Shown in pieces: positions 1-7,370 of a stretch of DNA of 64,000 bases. This stretch comes from Desulfamplus sp. (GTDB taxonomy: Bacteria; Desulfobacterota; Desulfobacteria; Desulfobacterales; Desulfobacteraceae), in assembly GCA_015231615.1 (NCBI GenBank), contig JADGBE010000009.1, forward strand, positions 1-64,000, given 5' to 3'. The notes beneath the pieces were generated by a model. It ran no database searches and had not been told where the DNA came from. It saw only the letters and a program-made list of their open reading frames with translations. Positions within the stretch are counted from its first letter, which is position 1. Each line of letters opens with the position of its first letter. Position numbers and translations under genes: made by a program.

Positions 1-121
1 AATAGAGTGTTTGCCTGCCGTTTTCAGCAGTAAAACCGTATCGGTGTTCCAACACACGCAAAGGCACAACTTGATGATGGTTGATTACTTTTTGTTTTCC
101 TGTCCATGTCAGGGTAGGCAT
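1..121 (-). CDS. Start of a DNA methyltransferase (type III Mod-like), partial
   Basis: Only the first 40 codons are in the window; the gene runs off the left edge. The protein begins MPTLTWTGKQKVINHHQ and continues with a VPLRVLEHRYGF segment. From memory, this opening is typical of adenine-specific site-specific methyltransferases of type III (Mod) restriction systems. No catalytic motif is visible, because the DPPY and FxGxG motifs lie outside the window. The start is the ATG at 119-121 with only a weak ribosome-binding site. It is the third gene of a leftward group after an orphan HigA-like HTH protein and a recombinase-N-terminal-like protein, with a 31-base gap to the HTH gene. The identification rests on family resemblance of the N-terminus alone. 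Confidence 0.55.
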   Translation of the reverse strand, partial: MPTLTWTGKQKVINHHQVVPLRVLEHRYGFTAENGRQTLY

Positions 122-152
122 AGTTTTATATCCATTTGATTCTAAACAAGAC

Positions 153-533
153 TTAAGAAATGGTTAATTTATATGGTTTTATAAGTATTTCAGCAGATAT
201 TCCCAAACATTCCCGTAATTTCCTAATCATATTAAGAGATAAATAACGCTTTTTATTCAGTATTTCTGATACTCTCGACTTTGAGCCTAAAATGGGTTCT
301 AAATCTTTATAAGATAAATCCTGACTTTCCATTTCATGCAAAATAGCTTCTATTGGATCAGGTGGAAGTATTTGATGATATTTTTCTTCGTATGACTCTA
401 TAAGAGAAATTAATACTTCAAGTTTATCTCCTTCTGGCGAGTCTTTTTTAGCATTCATTAAACTTTCAACTTCTTCCAATGCTTTTTGGTAGTCAGATTC
501 TGTTTTAATTGGTTTTATATCCATAATTTTCAT
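153..533 (-). CDS. HigA-like XRE-family antitoxin or regulator
   Basis: A 126-residue protein with a helical N-terminal half (about residues 8-70) and a C-terminal XRE-type helix-turn-helix (about residues 75-118, including DLSYKDLEPILGSKSRVSEIL). This arrangement is usual in HigA antitoxins, which repress their operon and neutralise the HigB mRNA nuclease. No HigB gene lies next to it. The upstream neighbour is a recombinase-like protein (25-base gap) and the downstream neighbour begins a DNA methyltransferase. It could therefore be an orphan antitoxin or a controller of the modification gene. The ATG at 533 lacks a clear Shine-Dalgarno sequence, and an in-frame ATG three codons later is an alternative start. 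The fold assignment is firm, the role is inferred. Confidence 0.75.
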   Translation of the reverse strand: MKIMDIKPIKTESDYQKALEEVESLMNAKKDSPEGDKLEVLISLIESYEEKYHQILPPDPIEAILHEMESQDLSYKDLEPILGSKSRVSEILNKKRYLSLNMIRKLRECLGISAEILIKPYKLTIS

Positions 534-558
534 CTTGCATTTGGGTTATCACTAAAAA

Positions 559-981
559 TTATTCCCCAGTTTTCTTCTTAATTCCTAAGACCTTTGCATT
601 TACTATATTTTTTTCTTGCGATAAAAATTTAAAAAACTTATCAACTGCTACCCGTAAATCGTCTGGCGTAGAAGAATCCCAAACTTTTCTTTTATACCAT
701 TGTTTAAACTGAGTGTTTGCCATTCCTTTTGTAATCTCTTCAATGTGTTCTACATCCGTATATCCAGAAATAAACTCTATAAACATCGAGATAATAGCTG
801 AGTGCTTTGATGCTGTTCTTTCTGAATATTTTGTTGCCAAGTAGTCGTAAAAGTCATCATTAAGTTTTGTAAAGTTATCTTTGAATGGTTTTCGTTCATC
901 TATAGCTTGTTGCATTAGCTTAAAATATTCATCAATTTTATCTCCTGGTATTGCAACTTTTCCTGTGTAAACCTTTGGCAT
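559..981 (-). CDS. Small protein resembling a tyrosine recombinase N-terminal (SAM-like) domain
   Basis: A 140-residue protein that starts MPKVYTGKVAIPGDKIDEYF. Its middle part (about residues 35-125, with FYDYLATKYSERTASKH, IISMFIEFI and DDLRVAVDKFFKFLSQEK) looks like the all-helical SAM-like core-binding domain that precedes the catalytic domain of XerC/phage integrases. The catalytic R-H-R-Y domain is absent and the gene ends normally, so this is a stand-alone domain rather than a truncation at the window edge. A plausible ribosome-binding site (AGGAGG, 993-988 on the minus strand) precedes the ATG. It heads the leftward group with the HigA-like gene and the methyltransferase. Function is unknown; a DNA-binding role is an inference from the fold. 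Confidence 0.55.
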   Translation of the reverse strand: MPKVYTGKVAIPGDKIDEYFKLMQQAIDERKPFKDNFTKLNDDFYDYLATKYSERTASKHSAIISMFIEFISGYTDVEHIEEITKGMANTQFKQWYKRKVWDSSTPDDLRVAVDKFFKFLSQEKNIVNAKVLGIKKKTGE

Positions 982-1013
982 ACAAACCTCCTCTTTGTAT
1001 AGTTCATTTTAAT

Positions 1014-1457
1014 CTACAAAATATAAGGCAACATAAGTTTATACGACTTATAAACCACAAAAGTCTCAACCGACCTTATGCCTTTAACTTTAGAAATTTC
1101 ATCAGTATAAAACTCAAGAAGACCAAACTCTTCGTTAAACATTACTAAAATAATAAGATCATATCTTCCAGTTACAACGGTTGCTGAGATAACGCCTTTA
1201 AGTTTCGAGATCTCTTCTCCTTTTTCGACAAGGTTCATTTCAGATAGATTTATGCCAATAATAACTGTTGTATGTCCCTTAAGAGCAGAAGGATCAAATA
1301 GTCCGCATATATCAAGAATATTCTCCTCTTTTAGTTTTGAAACCCTTGTTCTTACTGTGTTTTCAGTGATGTTTAGCTTATCAGCAATGCTTTTAAACGA
1401 TTTTCGTCCATCTTTTAGCTCTTTTATAATTTCAATATTAATGTCATCAATTTTCAT
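1014..1457 (-). CDS. Lrp/AsnC-family transcriptional regulator
   Basis: A 147-residue protein of normal length for the Lrp/AsnC family. Residues about 4-45 form the winged helix-turn-helix (ELKDGRKSFKSIADKLNITENTVRTRVSKLKEENIL reads as the usual pattern, in two parts). Residues about 65-140 form the RAM ligand-binding domain, ending VETFVVYKSYKL. Such proteins are octameric feast/famine regulators that respond to amino acids or related small molecules. It is divergent from the dihydrolipoyl dehydrogenase gene across a 278-base gap, the classic place for a local regulator, so control of that gene is likely but not shown. The ligand cannot be read from the sequence. Confidence 0.88.
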   Translation of the reverse strand: MKIDDINIEIIKELKDGRKSFKSIADKLNITENTVRTRVSKLKEENILDICGLFDPSALKGHTTVIIGINLSEMNLVEKGEEISKLKGVISATVVTGRYDLIILVMFNEEFGLLEFYTDEISKVKGIRSVETFVVYKSYKLMLPYIL

Positions 1458-1735
1458 GTAGATTTTTGTTCCATTTCTATAGTCTGAGAAAAAGGTTAAA
1501 TGAAGAATTCAATAATTGCATGGTTAATGGATTATAATGTAAATGTCAAATAAAAATTAAATAAATTATGAAAACATCAAAATATGGACTTAAAAAAATT
1601 GTTTTTCATCAAAATAGCTGTTATCTTCATAATGTGATAATAAATTTTTTGCAGAGGTGGTTAGGAATGGGAATAATCTCATTTCTTAGTTTGATTGAGT
1701 TATTTTGAACAAATACAAATTGAGGAGTTAATACT

Positions 1736-3343
1736 ATGGATAGAAAAAAAATAGTTGTTATTGGGGCGGGACCAGGTGGATATGTAGCGGCACTTAGAGC
1801 AGCAGCACTTGGAGGAGAAGTTACGGTTATTGAAAAAGAACACCTTGGAGGCACATGTCTTAATTGGGGCTGCATTCCATCAAAGATTATGAAAACCTCA
1901 GCAGATCTTTATCTTAAATTTAAAGAGGCTAATGAGTTTGGAATAAAGGTTGAGGGAACTGTAACTGCTGACATGACGGCAATCATGGCAAGAAAGCAAA
2001 AGATTGTTGAGATGCAGAGAAAAGGGATTTTATCTTTGCTTCAACATGCAAAAGTTAAGTTTGAACAGGGTAGAGGTTATATAAAAGGTAAGGGTGTTGT
2101 TGCGATCATTAATGAAGCTGTGAATAATAAAAGTGAAGATGGTAATACTCAAAATTGTGGAAAAAATTTTTATATTAATAGCTGCAAACACAAAGAGATT
2201 TATTATGACAGTTTAATTATTGCAACTGGAACATCACCTTTAAATATCGGAGCTTTTCCATTTGATGGTGAGTCAATTCTTTCAAGCAACCATCTTTTAA
2301 GCCTAAATGAGATTCCAAAATCCATTGTAATCGTTGGTGGTGGTGTCATTGGCTGTGAATTTGCTTCTATTTTATCAGCTTTAGGTTCAAACGTTACGGT
2401 AGTTGAGGCAATGTCAAGGTTACTGCCTCTTCCAAGTGTTGATGAATCATGCTCTGCGACTCTTCAGCGGGAGATGAAAAAAAGAAAGATTAAAATAATT
2501 ACAGATAAGGTTGTTGAAAAAGCGGAAAAAAGAGATGGAAAACTTATTTTAACGCTTGGGATTTCCCCATTTTCGGACAAAGCATCAAAAGTAGTAACAG
2601 GTTCAACTCAACCTCAAATAGCCAATCAGCAACCCCAAACATTTGAACTTCAAACACTTGAGACAGAGAAGATGGCGGTCTGCATTGGTCGTTCGCCACT
2701 TGCTTCTAATTTAGGTCTTGAAAACATTGATCTTAAAACCAATGAAAAAGGGTGGATTGATGTAAATGACTATATGGAGACTTCGATTTCTGGAGTTTAT
2801 GCTATTGGCGATATTTTAGGACCACAGAGAATTATGCTTGCCCATGTTGCTTCCCATGAAGGTATGGTGGCAGCACAAAATGCTATGAATTTAATTATAG
2901 ACAGTAACTCTATGGAGATTAAATCAGATGATGTAAAACAATCTGGCACTAATGGAAAAGTTAAAATGAATTATAGAGCTGTGCCAAGTGCTATTTTTAC
3001 TATGCCAGAAATTGGCAATGTGGGATTAACAGAATCTCAGGCAAAAACTCAAGGAATTGATGTTAAATGTTCAACTGTTAATTTTAGGGTTCTTGGAAAG
3101 GCTCATGCTATTGGAGAGATTGCAGGTGAAGCTAAGATTGTAGCTGAAGCCTCAACCGATAAGGTTCTCGGAGTTCATATTACAGGACCTCATGCTACAG
3201 ACCTTATTGCTGAAGCAACACTTGCCGTTAATAAAGGGCTTACAGTATCAGATATTGCCCACACCATTCACGCCCACCCAACTCTTTCTGAGATAATGTC
3301 AGAAGTAGCTTTTAAAGTTTCGGGTAATGGCCTTCATGGATAA
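1736..3343 (+). CDS. lpdA: Dihydrolipoyl dehydrogenase with three low-complexity inserts
   Basis: A flavoprotein disulfide reductase that reoxidises dihydrolipoamide in 2-oxoacid dehydrogenase or glycine cleavage complexes. It has the FAD-binding GAGPGG (residues 10-15), the redox disulfide in GGTCLNWGCIPSK (Cys41 and Cys46), the NAD-binding GGGVIGCEFA (about 201-210), the FAD motif YAIGDI (355-360) and the C-terminal HPTLSE (His514-Glu519). At 535 residues it is about 70 longer than usual. The excess lies in three hydrophilic Asn/Ser/Gln-rich inserts at about 128-153, 276-310 and 388-410, all between conserved blocks. GAGGAG nine bases before the ATG supports the start. No other complex subunits are adjacent, so which complex it serves is unknown. 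The divergent Lrp gene may control it. Confidence 0.93.
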   Translation: MDRKKIVVIGAGPGGYVAALRAAALGGEVTVIEKEHLGGTCLNWGCIPSKIMKTSADLYLKFKEANEFGIKVEGTVTADMTAIMARKQKIVEMQRKGILSLLQHAKVKFEQGRGYIKGKGVVAIINEAVNNKSEDGNTQNCGKNFYINSCKHKEIYYDSLIIATGTSPLNIGAFPFDGESILSSNHLLSLNEIPKSIVIVGGGVIGCEFASILSALGSNVTVVEAMSRLLPLPSVDESCSATLQREMKKRKIKIITDKVVEKAEKRDGKLILTLGISPFSDKASKVVTGSTQPQIANQQPQTFELQTLETEKMAVCIGRSPLASNLGLENIDLKTNEKGWIDVNDYMETSISGVYAIGDILGPQRIMLAHVASHEGMVAAQNAMNLIIDSNSMEIKSDDVKQSGTNGKVKMNYRAVPSAIFTMPEIGNVGLTESQAKTQGIDVKCSTVNFRVLGKAHAIGEIAGEAKIVAEASTDKVLGVHITGPHATDLIAEATLAVNKGLTVSDIAHTIHAHPTLSEIMSEVAFKVSGNGLHG

Positions 3344-3534
3344 TTGTTAAGTTTCTTGCTTATAAATTCTTGTTTTTGCATTTATAATTTTGCGTTTATG
3401 GAAAGTTTAATATCTTAAAGATGCTTTACTTTATCCTGATCTTAATATACAGAATGAAAAAATTTCTGTTATCAGAAAATAGGCGTTTTTTTGTTATTAA
3501 TTTAATGTTTTTTCTTAATTTTTTATCTAATTTT

Positions 3535-3566
3535 AATAACAGTTATTCTTTTCAATAATTGTTATT
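3535..3566. promoter_or_regulatory. Inverted repeat upstream of the ABC transporter binding-protein gene
   Basis: AATAACAGTTATT (3535-3547) and AATAATTGTTATT (3554-3566) form an inverted repeat matching at 12 of 13 positions with a 6-base spacer. Each half is also close to a palindrome. It lies 26 bases upstream of the start codon, just before the AGGAGG ribosome-binding site at 3577-3582. It could be a repressor operator or a 5'-UTR hairpin; the very high AT content means chance is possible. Confidence 0.35.
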
Positions 3567-3592
3567 CCAAATTTTTAGGAGGCTTTAAAAAA

Positions 3593-4417
3593 ATGAAAAA
3601 AAGTTTGACCACACTACTTGCATTAACAATTGGACTTCTCGTCTTTACTTCAACTGTAATTGCAGCAGATATTGAGCTTGCACAAAAATCGACCTTAGAA
3701 AAAGTGCTTAAAAAAGGCGAGCTTAGGGTTGGATTTGAAGCTGGCTATATGCCATTTGAAATGACTGACAAAAAGGGTAATTTCGTAGGTTTTGACATTG
3801 ACATTGCAAAAGAGATGGCAAAGGCAATGGGAGTTAAGTTTGTCCCAGTGAACACAGCTTATGACGGAATAATTCCATCAATGCTTACAGACAAATTTGA
3901 CATCATAATAAGCGGTATGACTGTTACCCAAGAGAGAAACCTTAAAGTTAATTTTGCTGACCCCTATATTATAGTTGGACAGACAATTGTGCTTAATAAG
4001 AAACATGAAGGGACAGTTACATCATATAAAGACTTAAATGATGCCAAATTTATAGTAACCTCAAAACTTGGCACTACTGGTGAAGCTGCTGTAAAAACGA
4101 AAATCCCCAAAGCAACATACAAATCTTTTGAAACTGAAACTGAGGGTGTGCTTGAGGTTGTGAATGGTAAAGCAGATGCGTTTGTTTATGATCTTCCATA
4201 TTGTGTTGTATTTATGGCCCAGCAAGGCGAAGGAAAAGTTCTTTTCTTAGATCAGCCTTTTACTTATGAACCTCTTGCATGGGCAATCAACAAAGGCGAT
4301 CCAGATTTCTTAAATTTCCTCAATAATTTTCTAACCCAGCTTAAAAATGATGGCAGATACGACACCATATACAATAAATGGATAAAATCAACTGATTGGA
4401 TTAAAAACGTTCAGTAA
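3593..4417 (+). CDS. Polar amino acid ABC transporter substrate-binding protein
   Basis: A 274-residue periplasmic solute-binding protein of family 3. A signal peptide covers about residues 1-24 (charged MKKS start, hydrophobic core LLALTIGLLVFTS, cleavage near VIA-AD). The family signature appears as GNFVGFDIDIAKEMAKAMG, followed by DGIIPSMLTDKFDIIISGMTVTQ-type segments and the ligand-cleft region TSKLGTTGEAA. Such proteins deliver amino acids to HisM/GlnP-type permeases, and the matching permease (5265) and ATPase (6536) follow on the same strand. A strong AGGAGG ribosome-binding site precedes the ATG. The operon is unusual because a PIN toxin-antitoxin pair and a 33-bp palindrome sit between this gene and the permease. 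The exact amino acid cannot be read from the sequence. Confidence 0.92.
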   Translation: MKKSLTTLLALTIGLLVFTSTVIAADIELAQKSTLEKVLKKGELRVGFEAGYMPFEMTDKKGNFVGFDIDIAKEMAKAMGVKFVPVNTAYDGIIPSMLTDKFDIIISGMTVTQERNLKVNFADPYIIVGQTIVLNKKHEGTVTSYKDLNDAKFIVTSKLGTTGEAAVKTKIPKATYKSFETETEGVLEVVNGKADAFVYDLPYCVVFMAQQGEGKVLFLDQPFTYEPLAWAINKGDPDFLNFLNNFLTQLKNDGRYDTIYNKWIKSTDWIKNVQ

Positions 4418-4438
4418 ATTTAAACCACCTAATCTGAA

Positions 4439-4471
4439 AGATTTGACAACTTTTATAAAGTTGTCAAATCT
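4439..4471. repeat. 33-bp palindromic repeat, family A copy 1
   Basis: Perfect 15-bp arms AGATTTGACAACTTT and AAAGTTGTCAAATCT around a 3-base loop, 21 bases after the stop of the binding-protein gene. Five further copies occur at 15634, 28108, 37625, 40956 and 52352. It is followed by ATTTTT, so it may end or attenuate transcription of the binding-protein gene. Confidence 0.85.
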
Positions 4472-4551
4472 ATTTTTCAGTTAAATCTGTCCACGTTCCA
4501 ATCTAAATAGATAAGAAAAGATGATTTTTTAAGAGTGGGAGGGATAAAATA

Positions 4552-4773
4552 ATGAAAAGCATTACTATAAATATCAATGATGATACCAAATTAGATATTT
4601 TGCTTAATTTGCTACGTGAAATTAACTTTGTTGATATTAATGAAGATTTATCAGCAGTTAGTAAGAACAAAAAAATGGGAAAAATACCTCTACCTATATT
4701 GAACCCTGTTAATGCAGATAATTTCAAAATATTTAGAAGAGATGAGCTTTATGACAGAGAAAATATTCATTGA
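4552..4773 (+). CDS. Antitoxin partner of the PIN-domain toxin
   Basis: A 73-residue protein overlapping the downstream PIN toxin gene by 23 bases, the usual layout of a VapBC-type module. The N-terminal half is a regular hydrophobic/charged pattern (MKSITININDDTKLDILLNLL) and the C-terminal half is basic and polar, consistent with a toxin-wrapping tail. No ribbon-helix-helix or AbrB signature is clear, so it is named by context. GGGAGGG at 4536-4542 is a good ribosome-binding site ten bases before the ATG. The pair lies between the binding-protein and permease genes of an amino acid transporter and is probably a later insertion. Confidence 0.7.
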   Translation: MKSITININDDTKLDILLNLLREINFVDINEDLSAVSKNKKMGKIPLPILNPVNADNFKIFRRDELYDRENIH

Positions 4774-5164
4774 CACAAATATTTTGGTTTATGCCTTTCT
4801 TGAAAATGATAAAGCAAAGCACAATAGATCAAAGCAATTGTTTTCTGAAATAATAGGAAAAGAGGTTTTTATAAGCATACAGGTTATAAGCGAAATATAT
4901 TCTGCTCTTTCAAAAAACGGAATTGTTCATGAAGCAATTAGCGAATACATTTATGAACTTGAAAAAGATATAAATGTATGTCCTATAAATTTTTCCATCA
5001 TAACAAAGTGCCTATTTTTAAAGAAAAGATATGGGTATTCATATTGGGATAGCCTTATTCTTGCGTCCTCTTTAGAAAGTGGTTGTGAAATTATATATTC
5101 TGAGGATATGCAGCATGGTCAGGTGATAGAAAAAAAGATTAAAATAATTAATCCTTATCTTTAG
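4751..5164 (+). CDS. PIN-domain toxin (VapC-like ribonuclease)
   Basis: The protein begins MTEKIFIDTNILVYAF and has the acidic PIN-domain residues: Asp in FIDTN, Glu in QVISEIYSAL, and the C-terminal WDSLILAS and YSEDMQHG segments. PIN toxins are metal-dependent endoribonucleases that cut tRNA or rRNA when their antitoxin is lost. I chose the ATG at 4751 because it starts directly at the beta-strand carrying the first Asp and has GAGATGAG just upstream; an in-frame ATG at 4712 would add 13 residues lacking family character. Length (137 residues) fits VapC. It overlaps its antitoxin and separates transporter genes at 3593 and 5265. Confidence 0.85.
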   Translation: MTEKIFIDTNILVYAFLENDKAKHNRSKQLFSEIIGKEVFISIQVISEIYSALSKNGIVHEAISEYIYELEKDINVCPINFSIITKCLFLKKRYGYSYWDSLILASSLESGCEIIYSEDMQHGQVIEKKIKIINPYL

Positions 5165-5264
5165 TTCATTAATCCTTAATTTAATAACATAAGAAATACC
5201 GTCAGTTTTTTTAATTACAGAATTGCTGACAGGCAAAATAAAAGAACAGGAGTTATACCAATAA

Positions 5265-6290
5265 ATGAATTCCTCAACATCTCTTCTTCAGAAACAACAA
5301 GCAAGAGCCTATTATCTATGGGTATTGGTCTTTTTTTTAGTAATTTCAACTTTTATTGGCGGACTCTACTACTGCACATTAAAGATTGACTACACTTGGC
5401 GGTGGTTTAGAGTTCCACAGTATTTTTTTTATAATGAAGATGTAGCGGTTAAAACAGAATCTGCTGGGACTGTTGATTCTATTAAAACTAATGGTGGTAA
5501 TACGACTATCTACATAACTGAAGAGGGTGGAGAAAAAAAAGATTACACAATAAAGAGCGATGATCCCTCTAAAGATGTCAAAATATATGAAGGAGACCTT
5601 GTTTTTGCGGGAGATACTATTGCCTCATACAAAGAGTGGAAAGTTGGAATTTTACTTCAAGGCTTATGGCTTACTCTCTATGTAAGTTTTATTGCTATCT
5701 TATTTGGCATAGTTCTTGGACTTTTTACAGGTCTTGCAAGGATTTCCTCAAATCCTGCATTCAAGTGGCTTGCAATAACTTATATTGAGCTTGTTAGAGG
5801 TTCGCCACTGCTTGTTCAAATTTTTATATGGTATTTTGTTCTTGGAACATTAGTCAACACAATGCTTGCCAGTTACGGTATTCCTCAAATTCCACCACTT
5901 TGGTTTGGAGTTGCATCTCTTGCAACATTTACAGGTGCTTATGTTGCTGAAATTGTCCGTTCTGGCATTCAATCAATACATCGAGGTCAAACAGAAGCAT
6001 CAAGATCACTTGGTATGACATACACTCAAAGCATGTATTATGTCATTTTACCTCAAGCATTCAGAAGAATTTTGCCACCCCTTGCTGGTCAATTTATAAG
6101 CCTTATTAAAGATTCATCTCTTCTTGGAATTATTGCAATAAGAGATCTTACCAAAGCAACAAGAGAAGTTGTAACCACAAGTTTGCAACCTTTTGAGTTG
6201 TGGTTTGTCTGTGCATTGCTATATCTTGTATTAACATTTTCTCTCTCAATGCTTTTGCAGTATTTTGAAAAACGCTCAATGTACTCTTGA
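5265..6290 (+). CDS. Amino acid ABC transporter permease with a periplasmic lipoyl-like insert
   Basis: A 341-residue HisM/GlnP-type inner-membrane permease. After a first membrane helix (about 17-36) comes a soluble segment (about 58-122) with AVKTESAGTVDSI and KIYEGDLVFAGDTIASYKE. This resembles the beta hairpins of a biotinyl/lipoyl-like barrel-sandwich fold. The permease core (about 126-338) has five membrane segments, the SxPLLVQIFIWYF region and the cytoplasmic EAA loop (EASRSLGM, then ILPQAFRRILPP) that contacts the ATPase. Typical family members are 215-250 residues, so the excess is the N-terminal module. It works with the binding protein at 3593 and the ATPase at 6536. A 100-base gap separates it from the upstream toxin gene, and AGGAG lies about ten bases before the ATG. 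Confidence 0.9.
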   Translation: MNSSTSLLQKQQARAYYLWVLVFFLVISTFIGGLYYCTLKIDYTWRWFRVPQYFFYNEDVAVKTESAGTVDSIKTNGGNTTIYITEEGGEKKDYTIKSDDPSKDVKIYEGDLVFAGDTIASYKEWKVGILLQGLWLTLYVSFIAILFGIVLGLFTGLARISSNPAFKWLAITYIELVRGSPLLVQIFIWYFVLGTLVNTMLASYGIPQIPPLWFGVASLATFTGAYVAEIVRSGIQSIHRGQTEASRSLGMTYTQSMYYVILPQAFRRILPPLAGQFISLIKDSSLLGIIAIRDLTKATREVVTTSLQPFELWFVCALLYLVLTFSLSMLLQYFEKRSMYS

Positions 6291-6387
6291 GTTTGAGTAA
6301 ATAAACTCTAAGTGTATTACAAGAGTTCTCTTAAGGAATGAGAATTTAATTAATCCTTAAACTTCTAATCAGAACAATCTCCCTGAT

Positions 6388-6417
6388 AGTAGAGACGCAA
6401 GATATTGCGTCTCTACT
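6388..6417. repeat. Palindromic repeat, family B copy 1
   Basis: AGTAGAGACGCAA and TTGCGTCTCTACT arms with a 4-base loop, between the permease and ATPase genes. Related copies with the same outer arm (GTAGAGACGCA type) lie at 23357 and 51443. The 245-base gap around it holds no gene; a second weak inverted repeat (TTCTCTTAAGGAATGAGAA, about 6328-6346) is also present. Confidence 0.85.
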
Positions 6418-6535
6418 CAATTTGAAGAAATTTATGGAGTTATTTTATTCCCATTCCTAAGAAGAATTATAAGGAACACCACAACCATTAAAATGTTCAC
6501 CACAAATCACAAGAATTACAAGGATTGTTTAAATT

Positions 6536-7267
6536 ATGATAGAGGTAACCAATATATATAAAACTTTTATGGTACCCCACAGGGTCAATGCTCTTGTTAA
6601 TGTATCTGCAAATATTTCTAAGGGTGAAGTTGTTGTTGTTATTGGACCATCTGGCTCTGGAAAAAGCACATTTTTACGCTGCTTAAACAGACTTGAAACA
6701 GCGGAACAGGGACATATTCTTATTGATGGCGTTGATATTTTGCACCCTAAAACAGATATAAATAAGGTACGAGCTGAAATTGGCATGGTTTTTCAATCAT
6801 TTAATCTATTTCCCCACAAAACAGTTAAAGATAATGTCAATCTTGCCCAGAATGTGGTACGAAAACGATCTAACGCTGAAGCTGACGAAATAACCATGAA
6901 ACTTCTTACTAAGGTTGGCATTGCAGATAAAAAAGGTGTCTATCCAGATCAACTTTCTGGAGGACAACAGCAAAGAGTTGCAATTGCAAGAGCACTTGCC
7001 ATGAATCCTAAAGCTATGCTATTTGACGAGCCTACATCTGCTCTTGATCCTGAGATGATAGGAGAGGTGTTAGATGTAATGAAAACTCTTGCAAAAGAGG
7101 GAATGACTATGGTTGTTGTTACCCATGAGATGGGATTTGCAAGAGAGGTTGCCGATAGAGTTATATTTATGGACGAAGGAAAAATTCTTGAAATAGGCAC
7201 TCCAGAGCATTTTTTTACTAACCCAAGCCATGACAGAACAAAGCTTTTCTTAAAACAGATTTTATAA
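6536..7267 (+). CDS. Polar amino acid ABC transporter ATP-binding protein
   Basis: A 243-residue GlnQ/HisP-type ATPase. It has Walker [10 protein letters not shown] (residues 37-45), the Q-loop [11 protein letters not shown], the ABC signature LSGGQQQR, Walker [13 protein letters not shown] and the switch histidine in VTHEMGFA. All key residues are intact and the length is normal. It energises import through the permease at 5265 using the binding protein at 3593. The 245-base gap to the permease is long for an operon and contains a palindromic repeat, so expression may be partly uncoupled. The start is ATG without a strong ribosome-binding site. Confidence 0.95.
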   Translation: MIEVTNIYKTFMVPHRVNALVNVSANISKGEVVVVIGPSGSGKSTFLRCLNRLETAEQGHILIDGVDILHPKTDINKVRAEIGMVFQSFNLFPHKTVKDNVNLAQNVVRKRSNAEADEITMKLLTKVGIADKKGVYPDQLSGGQQQRVAIARALAMNPKAMLFDEPTSALDPEMIGEVLDVMKTLAKEGMTMVVVTHEMGFAREVADRVIFMDEGKILEIGTPEHFFTNPSHDRTKLFLKQIL

Positions 7268-7370
7268 TTATAGATTGTTTACCAGATTACCTTACAAATT
7301 TATCTTACAAGTAAACTGTAAATCATTTTAGCAATAGAAGTGCTAACAGAATAGATAGGGCTTTTTTAAA

